The notes under the pieces: model-generated
What the model saw: the letters and a program-made list of their open reading frames with translations, nothing else
Databases searched by the model: none
Told to the model about the DNA's origin: nothing
Position numbers and translations under genes: made by a program
Assembly (NCBI GenBank): GCA_017463145.1
Contig: JAFTPR010000007.1
Location: 1-64,000, forward strand
Source: Clostridia bacterium
GTDB taxonomy: Bacteria > Bacillota > Clostridia > Christensenellales > Borkfalkiaceae
Reading direction: 5' to 3'
DNA length: 64,000 bases
Shown: positions 17,846-26,590 of the stretch, piece after piece
How the letters are laid out: each line of letters starts with the position of its first letter
Position numbering within the stretch: the stretch's first letter is position 1

Positions 17846-19048
17846 TTATTCGACAGGCTCGAAAAACGTGTCCGGCTTGGCAGGATCAAACTGCTCGTTC
17901 GCCCACATCACCGTGACGAGATTTTCCGTATCCGAAAGATTGATGATATTATGCGTGTAGCCGGGCAACATATGCACCGCCTCGATTTTTTCGCCGCTTA
18001 CCTCGAAATTCAACACCTCGTCCGCGCCGATTTTGCGCTGTTGTATCAAGCCCTTGCCCGCTACCACGATAAAAAATTCCCACTTCGTGTTGTGCCAATG
18101 CTGTCCTTTGGTAATCCCCGGCTTGGAGATATTTACGGAAAACTGTCCGCACTTTTCCGTTTTTAAAAGCTCCGTAAAGCTCCCGCGGGCGTCCACGTTC
18201 ATCTTCAAGGCAAAACTCGCCTTTTCCTTGGGCAAGTAAGAAAGATACGTGGAATAAAGTTTTTTAGCGAAACTCCCCTTGGGAATTTCGGGCATAACGA
18301 GCGTTTGGGCTTGCGCCTTGAAACTTTCAAGAAGCGTTACGATTTCGCCAAGCGTCACTTTATGCGTGGTCGGCGCATAGAAATACCGACCGTCTGCTTT
18401 CGCTACGGGCAACAGACCGTCGTATTCGCAACGGTGTCCTTTCCCTTCGAGCAAATCAAGCATTTCCTCAATAAGATCGTCGATATATAAAAGCTCCAAC
18501 TCCACGCTCGGATCGTTCACCGTGATAGGCAAATCGTTTGCAATATTGTTGCAAAAGGTAGCCACGGCGCTGTTGTAATTGGGTCTGCACCACTTTCCAA
18601 ACAAATTCGGGAAGCGGTAAACGCATACCTGTACGCCGCATTTTTCGCCGTATGCAAAAAACAGCTCCTCGCCCGCCTTTTTACTTTTGCCGTATTCTCC
18701 GCCTGCATATCTTCCAATCAGCGTAGCCTGTACGGAGGAGGACAGCATAACGGGGCAGGTATTGCCGTGCTTTTGCAACGTATCCAAAAGCGTGCTTGCA
18801 AAGCCGAAGTTGCCCTGCATAAACTCTTCTTGGTTTTGCGGACGGTTCACCCCCGCAAGATTGAATACGAAATCCGCTTCCTTGCAGTAGCCGTCGAGCG
18901 AAGCCGCCTCGCTGTCGATATCGTATTCGTAAATCTCCTCCACCGATAAGGCGGGGCGGGTCTTATCCTTGCCCGCTTGTATATTTTTCAATGCCGCAAC
19001 GAGATTTTTTCCTACAAAGCCCTTTGCGCCTGTAATGAGTATTTTCAT
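17846..19048 (-). CDS. capF: CapF-type bifunctional reductase/epimerase for UDP-FucNAc
   Basis: A 400-residue two-domain enzyme. The N-terminal short-chain dehydrogenase domain starts ILITGAKGFVGKNL and carries NFGFASTLLDTL and GGEYGKSKKAGEE, with the YxxxK catalytic pair in YGKSK. The C-terminal cupin domain (from about 280) has RGSFTELLKT, GQFSVNISKPGITKGQHWH and zinc-type histidines. In Staphylococcus aureus CapF epimerises C3 (cupin) and reduces C4 to give UDP-N-acetyl-6-deoxy-L-talosamine. It is about 30 residues longer than that enzyme. It is nine bases downstream of capE in the same operon, in pathway order. Confidence 0.95.
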   Translation of the reverse strand: MKILITGAKGFVGKNLVAALKNIQAGKDKTRPALSVEEIYEYDIDSEAASLDGYCKEADFVFNLAGVNRPQNQEEFMQGNFGFASTLLDTLQKHGNTCPVMLSSSVQATLIGRYAGGEYGKSKKAGEELFFAYGEKCGVQVCVYRFPNLFGKWCRPNYNSAVATFCNNIANDLPITVNDPSVELELLYIDDLIEEMLDLLEGKGHRCEYDGLLPVAKADGRYFYAPTTHKVTLGEIVTLLESFKAQAQTLVMPEIPKGSFAKKLYSTYLSYLPKEKASFALKMNVDARGSFTELLKTEKCGQFSVNISKPGITKGQHWHNTKWEFFIVVAGKGLIQQRKIGADEVLNFEVSGEKIEAVHMLPGYTHNIINLSDTENLVTVMWANEQFDPAKPDTFFEPVE

Positions 19049-19057
19049 TGTCTTTCC

Positions 19058-20104
19058 TTATTTTCCGCTTTTTGCAAGCTCGTCTTGAATGTACTGCAAC
19101 GAAGCGATCTTCGCTTTCGTTTCCGCAACCGTCAAATGCTGTGTGTTGTTGGAGTTGAACTCCGTAAGCGGATTTCTCTCCGTGTCGCCGTGCTTGAAAT
19201 ACTTATCGTAGTTCAAACCGCGTTTATCGCAGGGCACGCGGTAGAAATCGCCCATGTCGATTGCGTTTGCGCACTCCTCGTTTGTCAAAAGCGTTTCATA
19301 CATCTTCTCGCCGTGACGGATACCGATTACCTTGATATTGTTCTTGTCGCCGCCGAACAGTTCACAAACGGCTTCCGCTTGCGTTTGAATAGTGCAGGCA
19401 GGCGCTTTTTGCACAAGGATATCCCCGCTTTCGCCGTGCTCGAATGCAAACAAAACAAGATCGACCGCTTCGTCCAAGGACATAATAAAGCGGGTCATTG
19501 TCGGGTCGGTCAGCGTAACGGGTTGTCCGTTGCGAATTTGATCGATCCAAAGGGGAATAACGCTGCCGCGGCTGCACATTACATTGCCGTAACGGGTACA
19601 GCAAATCTTCGTTTTTGCAGGGTCTACCGTACGGGATTTCGCCACAATTACCTTTTCCATCATGGCTTTGGACGTACCCATTGCGTTGACGGGATACGCC
19701 GCCTTGTCCGTCGAAAGGCAAATGATACGCTTGACCCCCGCTTCGATACACGCCGTCAATACGTTTTCCGTACCGATTACGTTCGTTTTCACCGCTTCAA
19801 TCGGGAAAAATTCGCAAGAGGGCACTTGTTTGAGCGCCGCCGCGTGGAATACGTAATCTACGCCGTGCATAGCGTTTTTCACGCTCGCCAAATCGCGCAC
19901 GTCGCCAATATAAAATTTGATTTTCTCTGCAACTTCGGGCATTTTCGCCTGAAAGTCGTGCCGCATATCGTCCTGTTTTTTCTCGTCGCGCGAGAATACA
20001 CGAATTTCGCCGATATCCGTTTTCAAGAAACGGTTCAAAACCGCATTGCCAAAACTACCCGTACCGCCTGTTATCAATAATGTTTTATTCGTAAAAAGTC
20101 CCAT
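19058..20104 (-). CDS. capE: UDP-GlcNAc 4,6-dehydratase/5-epimerase (CapE/FnlA/WbjB type)
   Basis: A 348-residue soluble short-chain dehydrogenase with the nucleotide motif T12-G-G-T-G-S-F-G19, D-to-K catalytic segment STDKA (131-135) and K146 in AMGTSK, where Met replaces the usual Tyr, as in inverting dehydratases. It makes UDP-2-acetamido-2,6-dideoxy-L-arabino-4-hexulose from UDP-GlcNAc and is the first step of UDP-L-FucNAc synthesis. It lacks the membrane domain of the PglF-type dehydratase also found here, so the two act in different branches. It is 13 bases after tagD in the operon. Confidence 0.93.
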   Translation of the reverse strand: MGLFTNKTLLITGGTGSFGNAVLNRFLKTDIGEIRVFSRDEKKQDDMRHDFQAKMPEVAEKIKFYIGDVRDLASVKNAMHGVDYVFHAAALKQVPSCEFFPIEAVKTNVIGTENVLTACIEAGVKRIICLSTDKAAYPVNAMGTSKAMMEKVIVAKSRTVDPAKTKICCTRYGNVMCSRGSVIPLWIDQIRNGQPVTLTDPTMTRFIMSLDEAVDLVLFAFEHGESGDILVQKAPACTIQTQAEAVCELFGGDKNNIKVIGIRHGEKMYETLLTNEECANAIDMGDFYRVPCDKRGLNYDKYFKHGDTERNPLTEFNSNNTQHLTVAETKAKIASLQYIQDELAKSGK

Positions 20105-20117
20105 ATTATCCTCACTT

Positions 20118-20510
20118 TTATTTATTTAAATCTTTTTTGATTTGCGTAGTAGAAATTTCGGGCGTGCGTTCCAAATATACGACCTCAACGCCCTCCTCTT
20201 TGAGAAAATCGAATTTCCCCTTCCAATCGTCGCCCATCACGAACGTATCGACGTGATATTCGTGCATATCCGTACGTTTTTGGTCCCAATTATTTTCGGG
20301 AATGACCAAATCGACATAACGAATGGCTTCCAAAAGCTGTTTGCGCTTCTCATACGGGAAGTAGCATTTTTTCTGCTTTTCATTCCAATTAAATTCGTCC
20401 GTGGACAGCACGACAATCAAATAATCGCCGAGCGCTTTCGCTCTTCTAAGCAAATTGATATGCCCGTAATGCAACAAGTCAAACGTTCCGTAAGTGATAA
20501 TTCTCTTCAT
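20118..20510 (-). CDS. tagD: Glycerol-3-phosphate cytidylyltransferase
   Basis: A 130-residue enzyme that makes CDP-glycerol from CTP and glycerol 3-phosphate. TYGTFDLLHYGH holds the H14xxH17 nucleotidyl-transfer motif, and the C-terminal RTPEISTTQIKK is the second signature of the TagD family. The length is normal. Of two close ATGs, the second is chosen because AGGAG is eight bases upstream of it but only two from the first. CDP-glycerol normally feeds teichoic acids. Here the gene sits inside a glycan operon that also has LicD, suggesting that the repeat unit carries phosphoglycerol. Confidence 0.95.
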   Translation of the reverse strand: MKRIITYGTFDLLHYGHINLLRRAKALGDYLIVVLSTDEFNWNEKQKKCYFPYEKRKQLLEAIRYVDLVIPENNWDQKRTDMHEYHVDTFVMGDDWKGKFDFLKEEGVEVVYLERTPEISTTQIKKDLNK

Positions 20511-20512
20511 TT

Positions 20513-20605
20513 TCATTTCTCCTGTTTAATATAGTATGAATAAGGTTTTTCCGTATCAATCACATCTGTATTTTCAGCGCAACGCTTCTCTTCTGTTAAC
20601 GCCAT
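20513..20605 (-). CDS. Possible 30-residue small protein between wzx and tagD
   Basis: An ATG-started frame of 30 codons fills the gap between the flippase and tagD almost exactly. It begins eight bases after the flippase stop and ends two bases before the tagD ATG. A weak AGTGAG lies seven bases before its start. The product is charged (MALTEEKR… to …YIKQEK), with no recognised domain. The tight packing resembles a translated operon gene, but a non-coding spacer is as likely. Function unknown. Confidence 0.3.
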   Translation of the reverse strand: MALTEEKRCAENTDVIDTEKPYSYYIKQEK

Positions 20606-20613
20606 TGTTTAAC

Positions 20614-21909
20614 TCACTTTTTACGTTTTATTAAACGCAACATACCTGCCAAATGCTTCGGATTCAACCCGGTAAACATGAGCCATGAGTTCCTGCGGAT
20701 AGGCTTTATCAGCGTGCTTACGATTACGTTCGCAAAGATTTCCGTAAAAAGCGAAGCGAACGCCGCGCCCATAATCCCCCAAACGGGTATCAACACCGCA
20801 TTGATTGTCACGTTCATCAACACGCCCGAAAGATTGATTATCCAAAGATACTTTTGTTTTTCCTTGGCAAGTATCCAAATGTTCCGTACCATACCCAAAT
20901 AGGCAAAGGTCGTATACCAAACGACAAGCCGAAGCACCTGCGCCGTAGGCGCATAATCGCGTCCGTACAAAATTTGTACAATCCACGGCGAAAGCAACGT
21001 GATAAACAGGCATTGCGCCAAGGATAAGTAAATAATCACGCAATACAGCCTTTTCATATTTTCCTCAAACGCTTCTTCGCTCACCTTTTGGCTCTCTAAG
21101 ATAGACGGTCTTGCGGAATCGATAATGGCGTTAAAAACAAAGCTTGTCAGCGTTGCGCACGTCGCCGCAGCCGAATAGAATCCCGTCGCCTCATTGCCGA
21201 GCATCAGTTTGAGCATAATACGGTCCGTTTGCACAAAAATCGTCACCATCAAGTTGGAAATGATATAATGCTTGCTTTTGGCAAACATTCGCTTCATTGC
21301 CTCCTTGGAGAAACGGAGTTTATCCGTACCCATCTTCTTATAAATAATCAAAAGCGAAACGGATATAATCATCAAATCCAACGCTTGGGACAGCGCAAAC
21401 CAATAAATGCTTGCTTGCTGTATCAACAGGATAATTCTATATATCGAGATTGTGATATATCCAATTAACGCAACAACGGATACGTACTTAGACTTCAATT
21501 TCGCTTGAAACCAATACTGTGTCATTTCCAATGCTTGGAAAATAAGTATAATGCTGTACAAACCGCATACAAGCAACGTGGTTTTTTCTCCGTGATTGGC
21601 GATTGCAACGAACGAGAGTACGCCGAGAATACAAAATACGCTCGACGTAACGCACATAACGAGCGCCGTCCCCACCGTTTCGCCCTCTTTTTCGGGCGCA
21701 TTCACAATCTCCTGCACCAAAATCCCGTTCAAGCCAAGTTGCATAATGGGCGCAACGAACGCTACGACGGAGGTGGCGTAATTGATCAGACCGTACCCCG
21801 ACGGTCCGAGATACCTCGCCGACAGCATAGAAACGACCAACCCCAAAAGGGACTGTATAATTTTGCACGCGATAATCCACGCGGCATTTTTTACAACTTT
21901 GTTTTGCAT
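20614..21909 (-). CDS. wzx: Polysaccharide flippase (Wzx-type, MOP superfamily)
   Basis: A 431-residue protein with about 12-14 membrane spans and the polysaccharide-transport family N-terminus KNAAWIIACKIIQSLLGLVVSMLSARYLGPSGYG. It is expected to move the undecaprenyl-diphosphate-linked repeat unit across the membrane. It lies seven bases after the glycosyltransferase gene upstream. A second flippase in the other operon is only distantly similar by eye, so each probably serves its own repeat unit. Confidence 0.92.
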   Translation of the reverse strand: MQNKVVKNAAWIIACKIIQSLLGLVVSMLSARYLGPSGYGLINYATSVVAFVAPIMQLGLNGILVQEIVNAPEKEGETVGTALVMCVTSSVFCILGVLSFVAIANHGEKTTLLVCGLYSIILIFQALEMTQYWFQAKLKSKYVSVVALIGYITISIYRIILLIQQASIYWFALSQALDLMIISVSLLIIYKKMGTDKLRFSKEAMKRMFAKSKHYIISNLMVTIFVQTDRIMLKLMLGNEATGFYSAAATCATLTSFVFNAIIDSARPSILESQKVSEEAFEENMKRLYCVIIYLSLAQCLFITLLSPWIVQILYGRDYAPTAQVLRLVVWYTTFAYLGMVRNIWILAKEKQKYLWIINLSGVLMNVTINAVLIPVWGIMGAAFASLFTEIFANVIVSTLIKPIRRNSWLMFTGLNPKHLAGMLRLIKRKK

Positions 21910-21916
21910 AATATCC

Positions 21917-22894
21917 TTATTGCTTTTTCAAACGGTCCTTTACGTTAAAACAAACGTAATATAACGCAGGAGAAAGACAGAGCAACCGCATTCTCTTTTT
22001 GGGCGCAAAGGGGTTGCCTTTTATTTTGCGTGTCAACTCACGCGCTTTTTCTCTCAAAAACTTCTTTGCGCTTGCGCTTGCTTTGAACTTTTGCGCAAAT
22101 ACAGACAAGCTGATACAAAATTGACATTGCTTCGCTTCAAATTTTTGCGCCGTCGCTTCGGGCATTCCCGCTTCTTTTATATCGTGTATAAATTTATCCA
22201 ATTCCTCAAAAATACACAGCTTTCTTTCCGAAAAATAAGAATTGGTGTTTCCCGCCCGATCCGTTACGTAATAGTGCATCGGCTTATTGAAAAACGCATA
22301 CTTTTCCACTCTTTGGAAAACCACTCGGTCGAAATTGACCTCCTCGTAAAGCTGCCCCTCGATAAGCCGAACGCCTTGCACGACCGCCCGTTTATACACT
22401 TTATCCCAAAGCTCAAAACGAACGTACTGCTGCATGTACAGTCCCTCTATCATCTGCTCTTTATTATAAAAGGTAATCGAGTTGTCGTACTGCGTATTCG
22501 ACGCAATCGCCGTCCCCGCTTCGTCCACCCTTTTAATGGCGCAAGCGGCAATATCGCAGTTTTCCTTTTCGATAATGGAAATAAGGTCGGCATACATATC
22601 CGCGTCGATAAAATCGTCGCTGTCCAAAAAGGCAATATACTCCCCACGGGCAATCTCCAAGCCCCTGTTTCTTGCGGAGGCTTGTCCGCCGTTTTCTTTG
22701 TGTATAACGCGTATTCGCCCGTCCTCTTTGGCAAACTCGTCGCACATTGCGCCGCTTTTATCGGGGCTACCGTCATCAATCAAAATCAGTTCTATGTTGC
22801 GATAGCGTTGCGACAATACCGAGCGTACGCATCTTTCCAAATATTTTTCGACTTTATAAACGGGAATAATTACGCTTAACAAGCTCTCGTTCAT
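21917..22894 (-). CDS. Glycosyltransferase family 2
   Basis: A 325-residue inverting GT-A enzyme. SVIIPVYKVEKYLERCVRSVLSQ, LILIDDGSPDKSG, the GGQASARNRGLE loop and FLDSDDFID (metal-binding DxD) occur in order, and the C-terminal 100 residues are basic and probably membrane-associated. The start overlaps the end of the polymerase gene by 41 bases in another frame and has GGAGGGG four bases upstream. The sugar transferred cannot be predicted. Confidence 0.92.
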   Translation of the reverse strand: MNESLLSVIIPVYKVEKYLERCVRSVLSQRYRNIELILIDDGSPDKSGAMCDEFAKEDGRIRVIHKENGGQASARNRGLEIARGEYIAFLDSDDFIDADMYADLISIIEKENCDIAACAIKRVDEAGTAIASNTQYDNSITFYNKEQMIEGLYMQQYVRFELWDKVYKRAVVQGVRLIEGQLYEEVNFDRVVFQRVEKYAFFNKPMHYYVTDRAGNTNSYFSERKLCIFEELDKFIHDIKEAGMPEATAQKFEAKQCQFCISLSVFAQKFKASASAKKFLREKARELTRKIKGNPFAPKKRMRLLCLSPALYYVCFNVKDRLKKQ

Positions 22895-24164
22895 GCGACC
22901 CCTCCGATAAATTCAATCTTGCAATGTGCGCCAAACAGAACAGCGTCATAATTTCGTTGTTACCAAAGACCATACCCTTAATATTGCCCAAAACGAACGC
23001 AGCAAGCAAAATAAGCGACAGGAACTGACTATGCTTGCCTTTTAAGGCATTGAAAATAAGCACGGAAAGTATACCTGCATACAACACCCAACTGTATACA
23101 ATGCCGCCAAAATAGATATAGTTCACAAAACCGACGTCGCTTTCGTAGCCGTTATAGGGATTCCCCATTATGAATCTCCCTATGCCGAACATAAATTCCG
23201 CGTCCGTAATTTCGCCCAATTTTATCTTCCTCGCCAAATATGAGAAATACCCCTCGTTTTCGCCTTTCAAAAACATTTTGATTTCTTCAATCCCGTCCAT
23301 CAGCCATTTATACGTTTTGGGATTGGTTTTTTCAATAAACTCCATGCCTTTTATCAAAACGAAGAATAACAATACTGCGCTTACAACTGTAATAATCACA
23401 CGTTTCCAACTATATTTTGCCCTTATCCCGAACAAAACGACGATTACAAATCCCACCAACAGTATGGTGACGATATTTCTGGCATTGATCAGCCCCGCAA
23501 AAACAATGGGAACAGTCACCGCCAAACGCCAAATGTGTCCCTCTGCCAAATACAGATACAAGGCAACAATCGTCATTACGCCGTGAAACAGCGGCATAGC
23601 GAAAGTATAGGAAGTACAAAAACCGTACATTCTATGCTTTGCCAAATGCCCCATCAACACATCATTATAATCGGTATTTTTCAAACGCAACGTCAAAAAT
23701 TTGACTTGTATATCCGTATCGACAAATGCAAAAAGAGCCAAAACCGACTGTAACAACGCGACCACGATTAACATATCCAACATATCAACCACGTTGAAAC
23801 GGTGCGCTTTACACTCGCAAATTACATACGCCGCGCACAAAAACAGCTCAACCACGGTAAAGATTTGCCCGTATATATTCACCAAATTCAAATCCTTATT
23901 TATCGCTTGCGTAAACGCAAACAAAACAAACAGCACGGCATAAAAATATAAAAAATACCGTTCGCCTTGCGGTCTAACGCCTTTAATCAATAGCAAAGCA
24001 CAAGCAATCAACGTACATACGTGTAAAATATTGATTGGCATAATCGTAGGCTGGTACATAAGAAAAAACAGGTAGATTATCAGCCAAAACTTAACAAGCG
24101 GGCTGAAATCAAACCGCTTTTGCTCAAATTTTTGTACTGTAATTTGTTCGTCTTTCTTTCTCAT
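22854..24164 (-). CDS. Predicted polysaccharide polymerase (Wzy-like membrane protein)
   Basis: A 436-residue protein with about ten or more hydrophobic spans and a long periplasm-side loop near residues 270-350 that contains GRFIMGNPYNGYESDVGFVNYIYFGGIV, a layout seen in Wzy polymerases. Sequence conservation in Wzy is poor, so the call rests on topology and position between a flippase and glycosyltransferases. The 55-base gap before it contains a palindrome around GGTAACGGCTATTACC without a U tract. The ribosome binding site is weak. Confidence 0.75.
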   Translation of the reverse strand: MRKKDEQITVQKFEQKRFDFSPLVKFWLIIYLFFLMYQPTIMPINILHVCTLIACALLLIKGVRPQGERYFLYFYAVLFVLFAFTQAINKDLNLVNIYGQIFTVVELFLCAAYVICECKAHRFNVVDMLDMLIVVALLQSVLALFAFVDTDIQVKFLTLRLKNTDYNDVLMGHLAKHRMYGFCTSYTFAMPLFHGVMTIVALYLYLAEGHIWRLAVTVPIVFAGLINARNIVTILLVGFVIVVLFGIRAKYSWKRVIITVVSAVLLFFVLIKGMEFIEKTNPKTYKWLMDGIEEIKMFLKGENEGYFSYLARKIKLGEITDAEFMFGIGRFIMGNPYNGYESDVGFVNYIYFGGIVYSWVLYAGILSVLIFNALKGKHSQFLSLILLAAFVLGNIKGMVFGNNEIMTLFCLAHIARLNLSEGSHERELVKRNYSRL

Positions 24165-24218
24165 ATGCTACCATTATCCTAAACGGCAACGGTAATAGCC
24201 GTTACCACTAAGCACGTT

Positions 24219-25400
24219 TTATAAGCACGTATTTAAAAAGTCTACTATTTTTTGCGCTTGCACGTCCGCGTTTTTGTTACGGAGAACAAACTCTCTTGCC
24301 CGCTGTCCTTTGTCCGCCAACAGATTGTAATTTGTTTCAAATACAGCGGTCAGTTCCCTCTTTATTGCCTCTGTATTCTCCCCCGTAAGATAGGAAAGGT
24401 ATTCGTCGTATTCGTCGGGCATACCCTCCAACTTATACATAATTACAGGCTTTGCCGTCATCATATACTCGACCGTTTTAGACGGAAACGAATGTTTCGT
24501 ATACGTGCCCGTAGGTCTGCGGGGATTGATTAAAAAATCACATTCGTTTTGGAGTTGCGCAACCCGCTCACGGGAAACAAACCCAAAATACTTGATATTT
24601 TCGTATTTTTGCGCGGTTGCTTCAAGATATTCCTTTGCGTCGCCTACGCCGCAAACCCATAACTCGGCATTTTCCATACCGATAAACGCTTCAACAAGCT
24701 CGCATATCCCGTACGCCTTATTGGTCACACCCGCATACAGGCAAATATTTTTCGGATTTTCGTTGCGCGCGCAAGCCGGTTGGTCCGTCTTGCCGACACA
24801 TTCGACAACGGTAAACGGTCTTTCGCCTACCTCCGCCGTTTCCGCAAGGTATTTGGTCAATAATACAAATCCGTCAATCGATTTTGCAAGCGATACAAGT
24901 TTATCGCCCCGCTTTTTATGCTTTTCCGTCATAAACCGATCGAAATCCTCTCTGCCAGGCACGGGATCGGTAAGTATCAGACAAGACGTGAGATTTGCAT
25001 ATTTCTTTTTCAGCTTTTTGATCACTTGTAAAAAAGGTTCGTATAAGCTGTATGCAACAACGCAAATCTTCTCGCCCGTTTTCAAATACGTACGAAGCAT
25101 TTTTTCGATTTTTCGCTTTTGTGTCCAATGCTTCACGACGGGAACGTTCAAATAGCCGATTTGCACGTTCTCCTCACCCCAACGGTACGTTTTGGAAAAC
25201 AGCTTTTTATAATTAAACGGGAAGCTGCCTATCGGAGGAACGTTGATTACGGCAAGTTCCGTTCCAACACACTTCTTCATTCCCGAAAGCAAATTTTCCT
25301 GAAAAGCGTGCGGCGCAATTTGGACTTGCCCTTTCGCCGCCTTATAGGCTTCTTGCAAAGACTCTTCGCAAAACAAAAGCCCCAAATACACAACTTTCAT
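24219..25400 (-). CDS. Glycosyltransferase family 4-like
   Basis: A 393-residue GT-B-fold protein starting MKVVYLGLLF, with a C-terminal nucleotide-sugar domain containing ICLYAGVTNKAYGICELVEAF, LWVCGVGDAKEYLE, YFGFVSRERVAQLQ and FPSKTVEYMMTAKPVI. The start ATG overlaps the upstream stop as ATGA, with GAGGGG nine bases before. A GTG three codons earlier is less likely. A donor sugar cannot be assigned. Confidence 0.88.
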   Translation of the reverse strand: MKVVYLGLLFCEESLQEAYKAAKGQVQIAPHAFQENLLSGMKKCVGTELAVINVPPIGSFPFNYKKLFSKTYRWGEENVQIGYLNVPVVKHWTQKRKIEKMLRTYLKTGEKICVVAYSLYEPFLQVIKKLKKKYANLTSCLILTDPVPGREDFDRFMTEKHKKRGDKLVSLAKSIDGFVLLTKYLAETAEVGERPFTVVECVGKTDQPACARNENPKNICLYAGVTNKAYGICELVEAFIGMENAELWVCGVGDAKEYLEATAQKYENIKYFGFVSRERVAQLQNECDFLINPRRPTGTYTKHSFPSKTVEYMMTAKPVIMYKLEGMPDEYDEYLSYLTGENTEAIKRELTAVFETNYNLLADKGQRAREFVLRNKNADVQAQKIVDFLNTCL

Positions 25401-26590
25401 TGCATACACCCCTCGTACAAACGGATATATTCGCCGAATTTTTCTCCTTTCTCGAATTTTTCCGCTTGCGCCAAAATATCTGCTTTATCAAGCGCTGTCG
25501 CTCTTTCAAACGCCTCTTTGAACCCGCGGATAGAACACGGCAAGACTATCCCGCTTCGCTGTGTTACAACTTCGGGCACGGCGGTCTTATCATATACGAT
25601 TGCAGGCGTTCCGCACGCCATAGCCTCAACCGTAGTCAACCCCATTGTTTCTTGTATACTCGGGTTAAAAAATACGTCTGCCGCCGTATAAATTTCCGCA
25701 AGTTCTTGTACGTTGTTTGTACGGGGCAAAGCAAGTATCTCTTTCGGCAACTGCGGCGCGAGGTCGCTTTTTACTCCCACCAACACCACTTGATACTCTT
25801 CCCCCAAAGTCTTGGAAAGCGCAATAAAATCCTCTATACCTTTATTCTTGCTCCACGCCGTTGCAACGCCCAGCACAATCTTTTTATCCGTCAAGCCGTA
25901 CTTTTCACGAAAATTGCTTTTTGTGGGTCGAAAAACGGATAAATCAATGCCGTTGGGAATGATCTTGGTGCTATATTCTCCAAGATACGATTGCGCAACC
26001 TTTGTTGCAAGCCACACCGACGGCACAACGAGGGTCAAATTTTGCAATCCTTGAAACAAGCTCTTTTTCTTTTTATAGTTCCGCTTGGAATTATCCAACA
26101 ACAAACTTGTAGGATACAATTTCTTTTGGGGACAGCCGTAACAACCTGTTTTCCATTTCTCGCAACCGATACCGTCAAAATGCGCGCAATGCCCTGTAAA
26201 CGACCAGCAATCGTGTAAAGACCATACGACGGGCTTGTTTGCTTTTTTTAAATACTTGAACAGCTCACCAATATGCAAATAGTACCCGTGTATATTATGC
26301 AAATGAATGACGTCGGGGTCATACTCCTCTACCCACTTTAAAAATTTTTTCGTCGCTGCCTTGGAATGAAACCCCGCGTCGTCAAAAATACGGGAAAGCC
26401 CTCCGTGTACGTTTACCCCCGTCGGTGTTCCGATCCGCACGGCATATTCGGCGTATTTTTCAGGTACGCTCTCTCGCCCAAACCCAATCTTACAGGTATG
26501 CCCCGCCTTTTCAAGTTCTTCCGCGATATCCGTGCATATCCGTCCCGTACTCCTGATGCCGCAAACGGAATTGATCATCAATACTTTCAT
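25397..26590 (-). CDS. Glycosyltransferase family 4
   Basis: A 397-residue retaining GT-B enzyme. The N-terminal domain has GIRSTGRICTDIAEELEKAGH and VIHLHNIHGYYLH. A cysteine-rich stretch follows (HDCWSFTGHCAHF…CGYC-like CYGCPQKK), typical of the WcaC/Wcal-like branch, then PNGIDLSVF, and the catalytic PSIQETMGLTTVEAMACGTPAI with the ExxxxxxxE pair. It is flanked by two other glycosyltransferase genes with ATGA overlaps on both sides, so all three are translationally coupled. Confidence 0.93.
   Translation of the reverse strand: MKVLMINSVCGIRSTGRICTDIAEELEKAGHTCKIGFGRESVPEKYAEYAVRIGTPTGVNVHGGLSRIFDDAGFHSKAATKKFLKWVEEYDPDVIHLHNIHGYYLHIGELFKYLKKANKPVVWSLHDCWSFTGHCAHFDGIGCEKWKTGCYGCPQKKLYPTSLLLDNSKRNYKKKKSLFQGLQNLTLVVPSVWLATKVAQSYLGEYSTKIIPNGIDLSVFRPTKSNFREKYGLTDKKIVLGVATAWSKNKGIEDFIALSKTLGEEYQVVLVGVKSDLAPQLPKEILALPRTNNVQELAEIYTAADVFFNPSIQETMGLTTVEAMACGTPAIVYDKTAVPEVVTQRSGIVLPCSIRGFKEAFERATALDKADILAQAEKFEKGEKFGEYIRLYEGCMQ

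Noticed and set aside
19058..20104. CapE read as a PglF-type dehydratase feeding the aminotransferase
   Set aside because: It lacks the membrane domain, is of the short inverting type, and is followed directly by CapF, so it belongs to the FucNAc branch. The PglF-type protein is at 32092-33987.
24180..24212. Palindrome around GGTAACGGCTATTACC between two glycan genes, considered as terminator
   Set aside because: No U tract follows on either strand and the genes on both sides are plainly in one operon.
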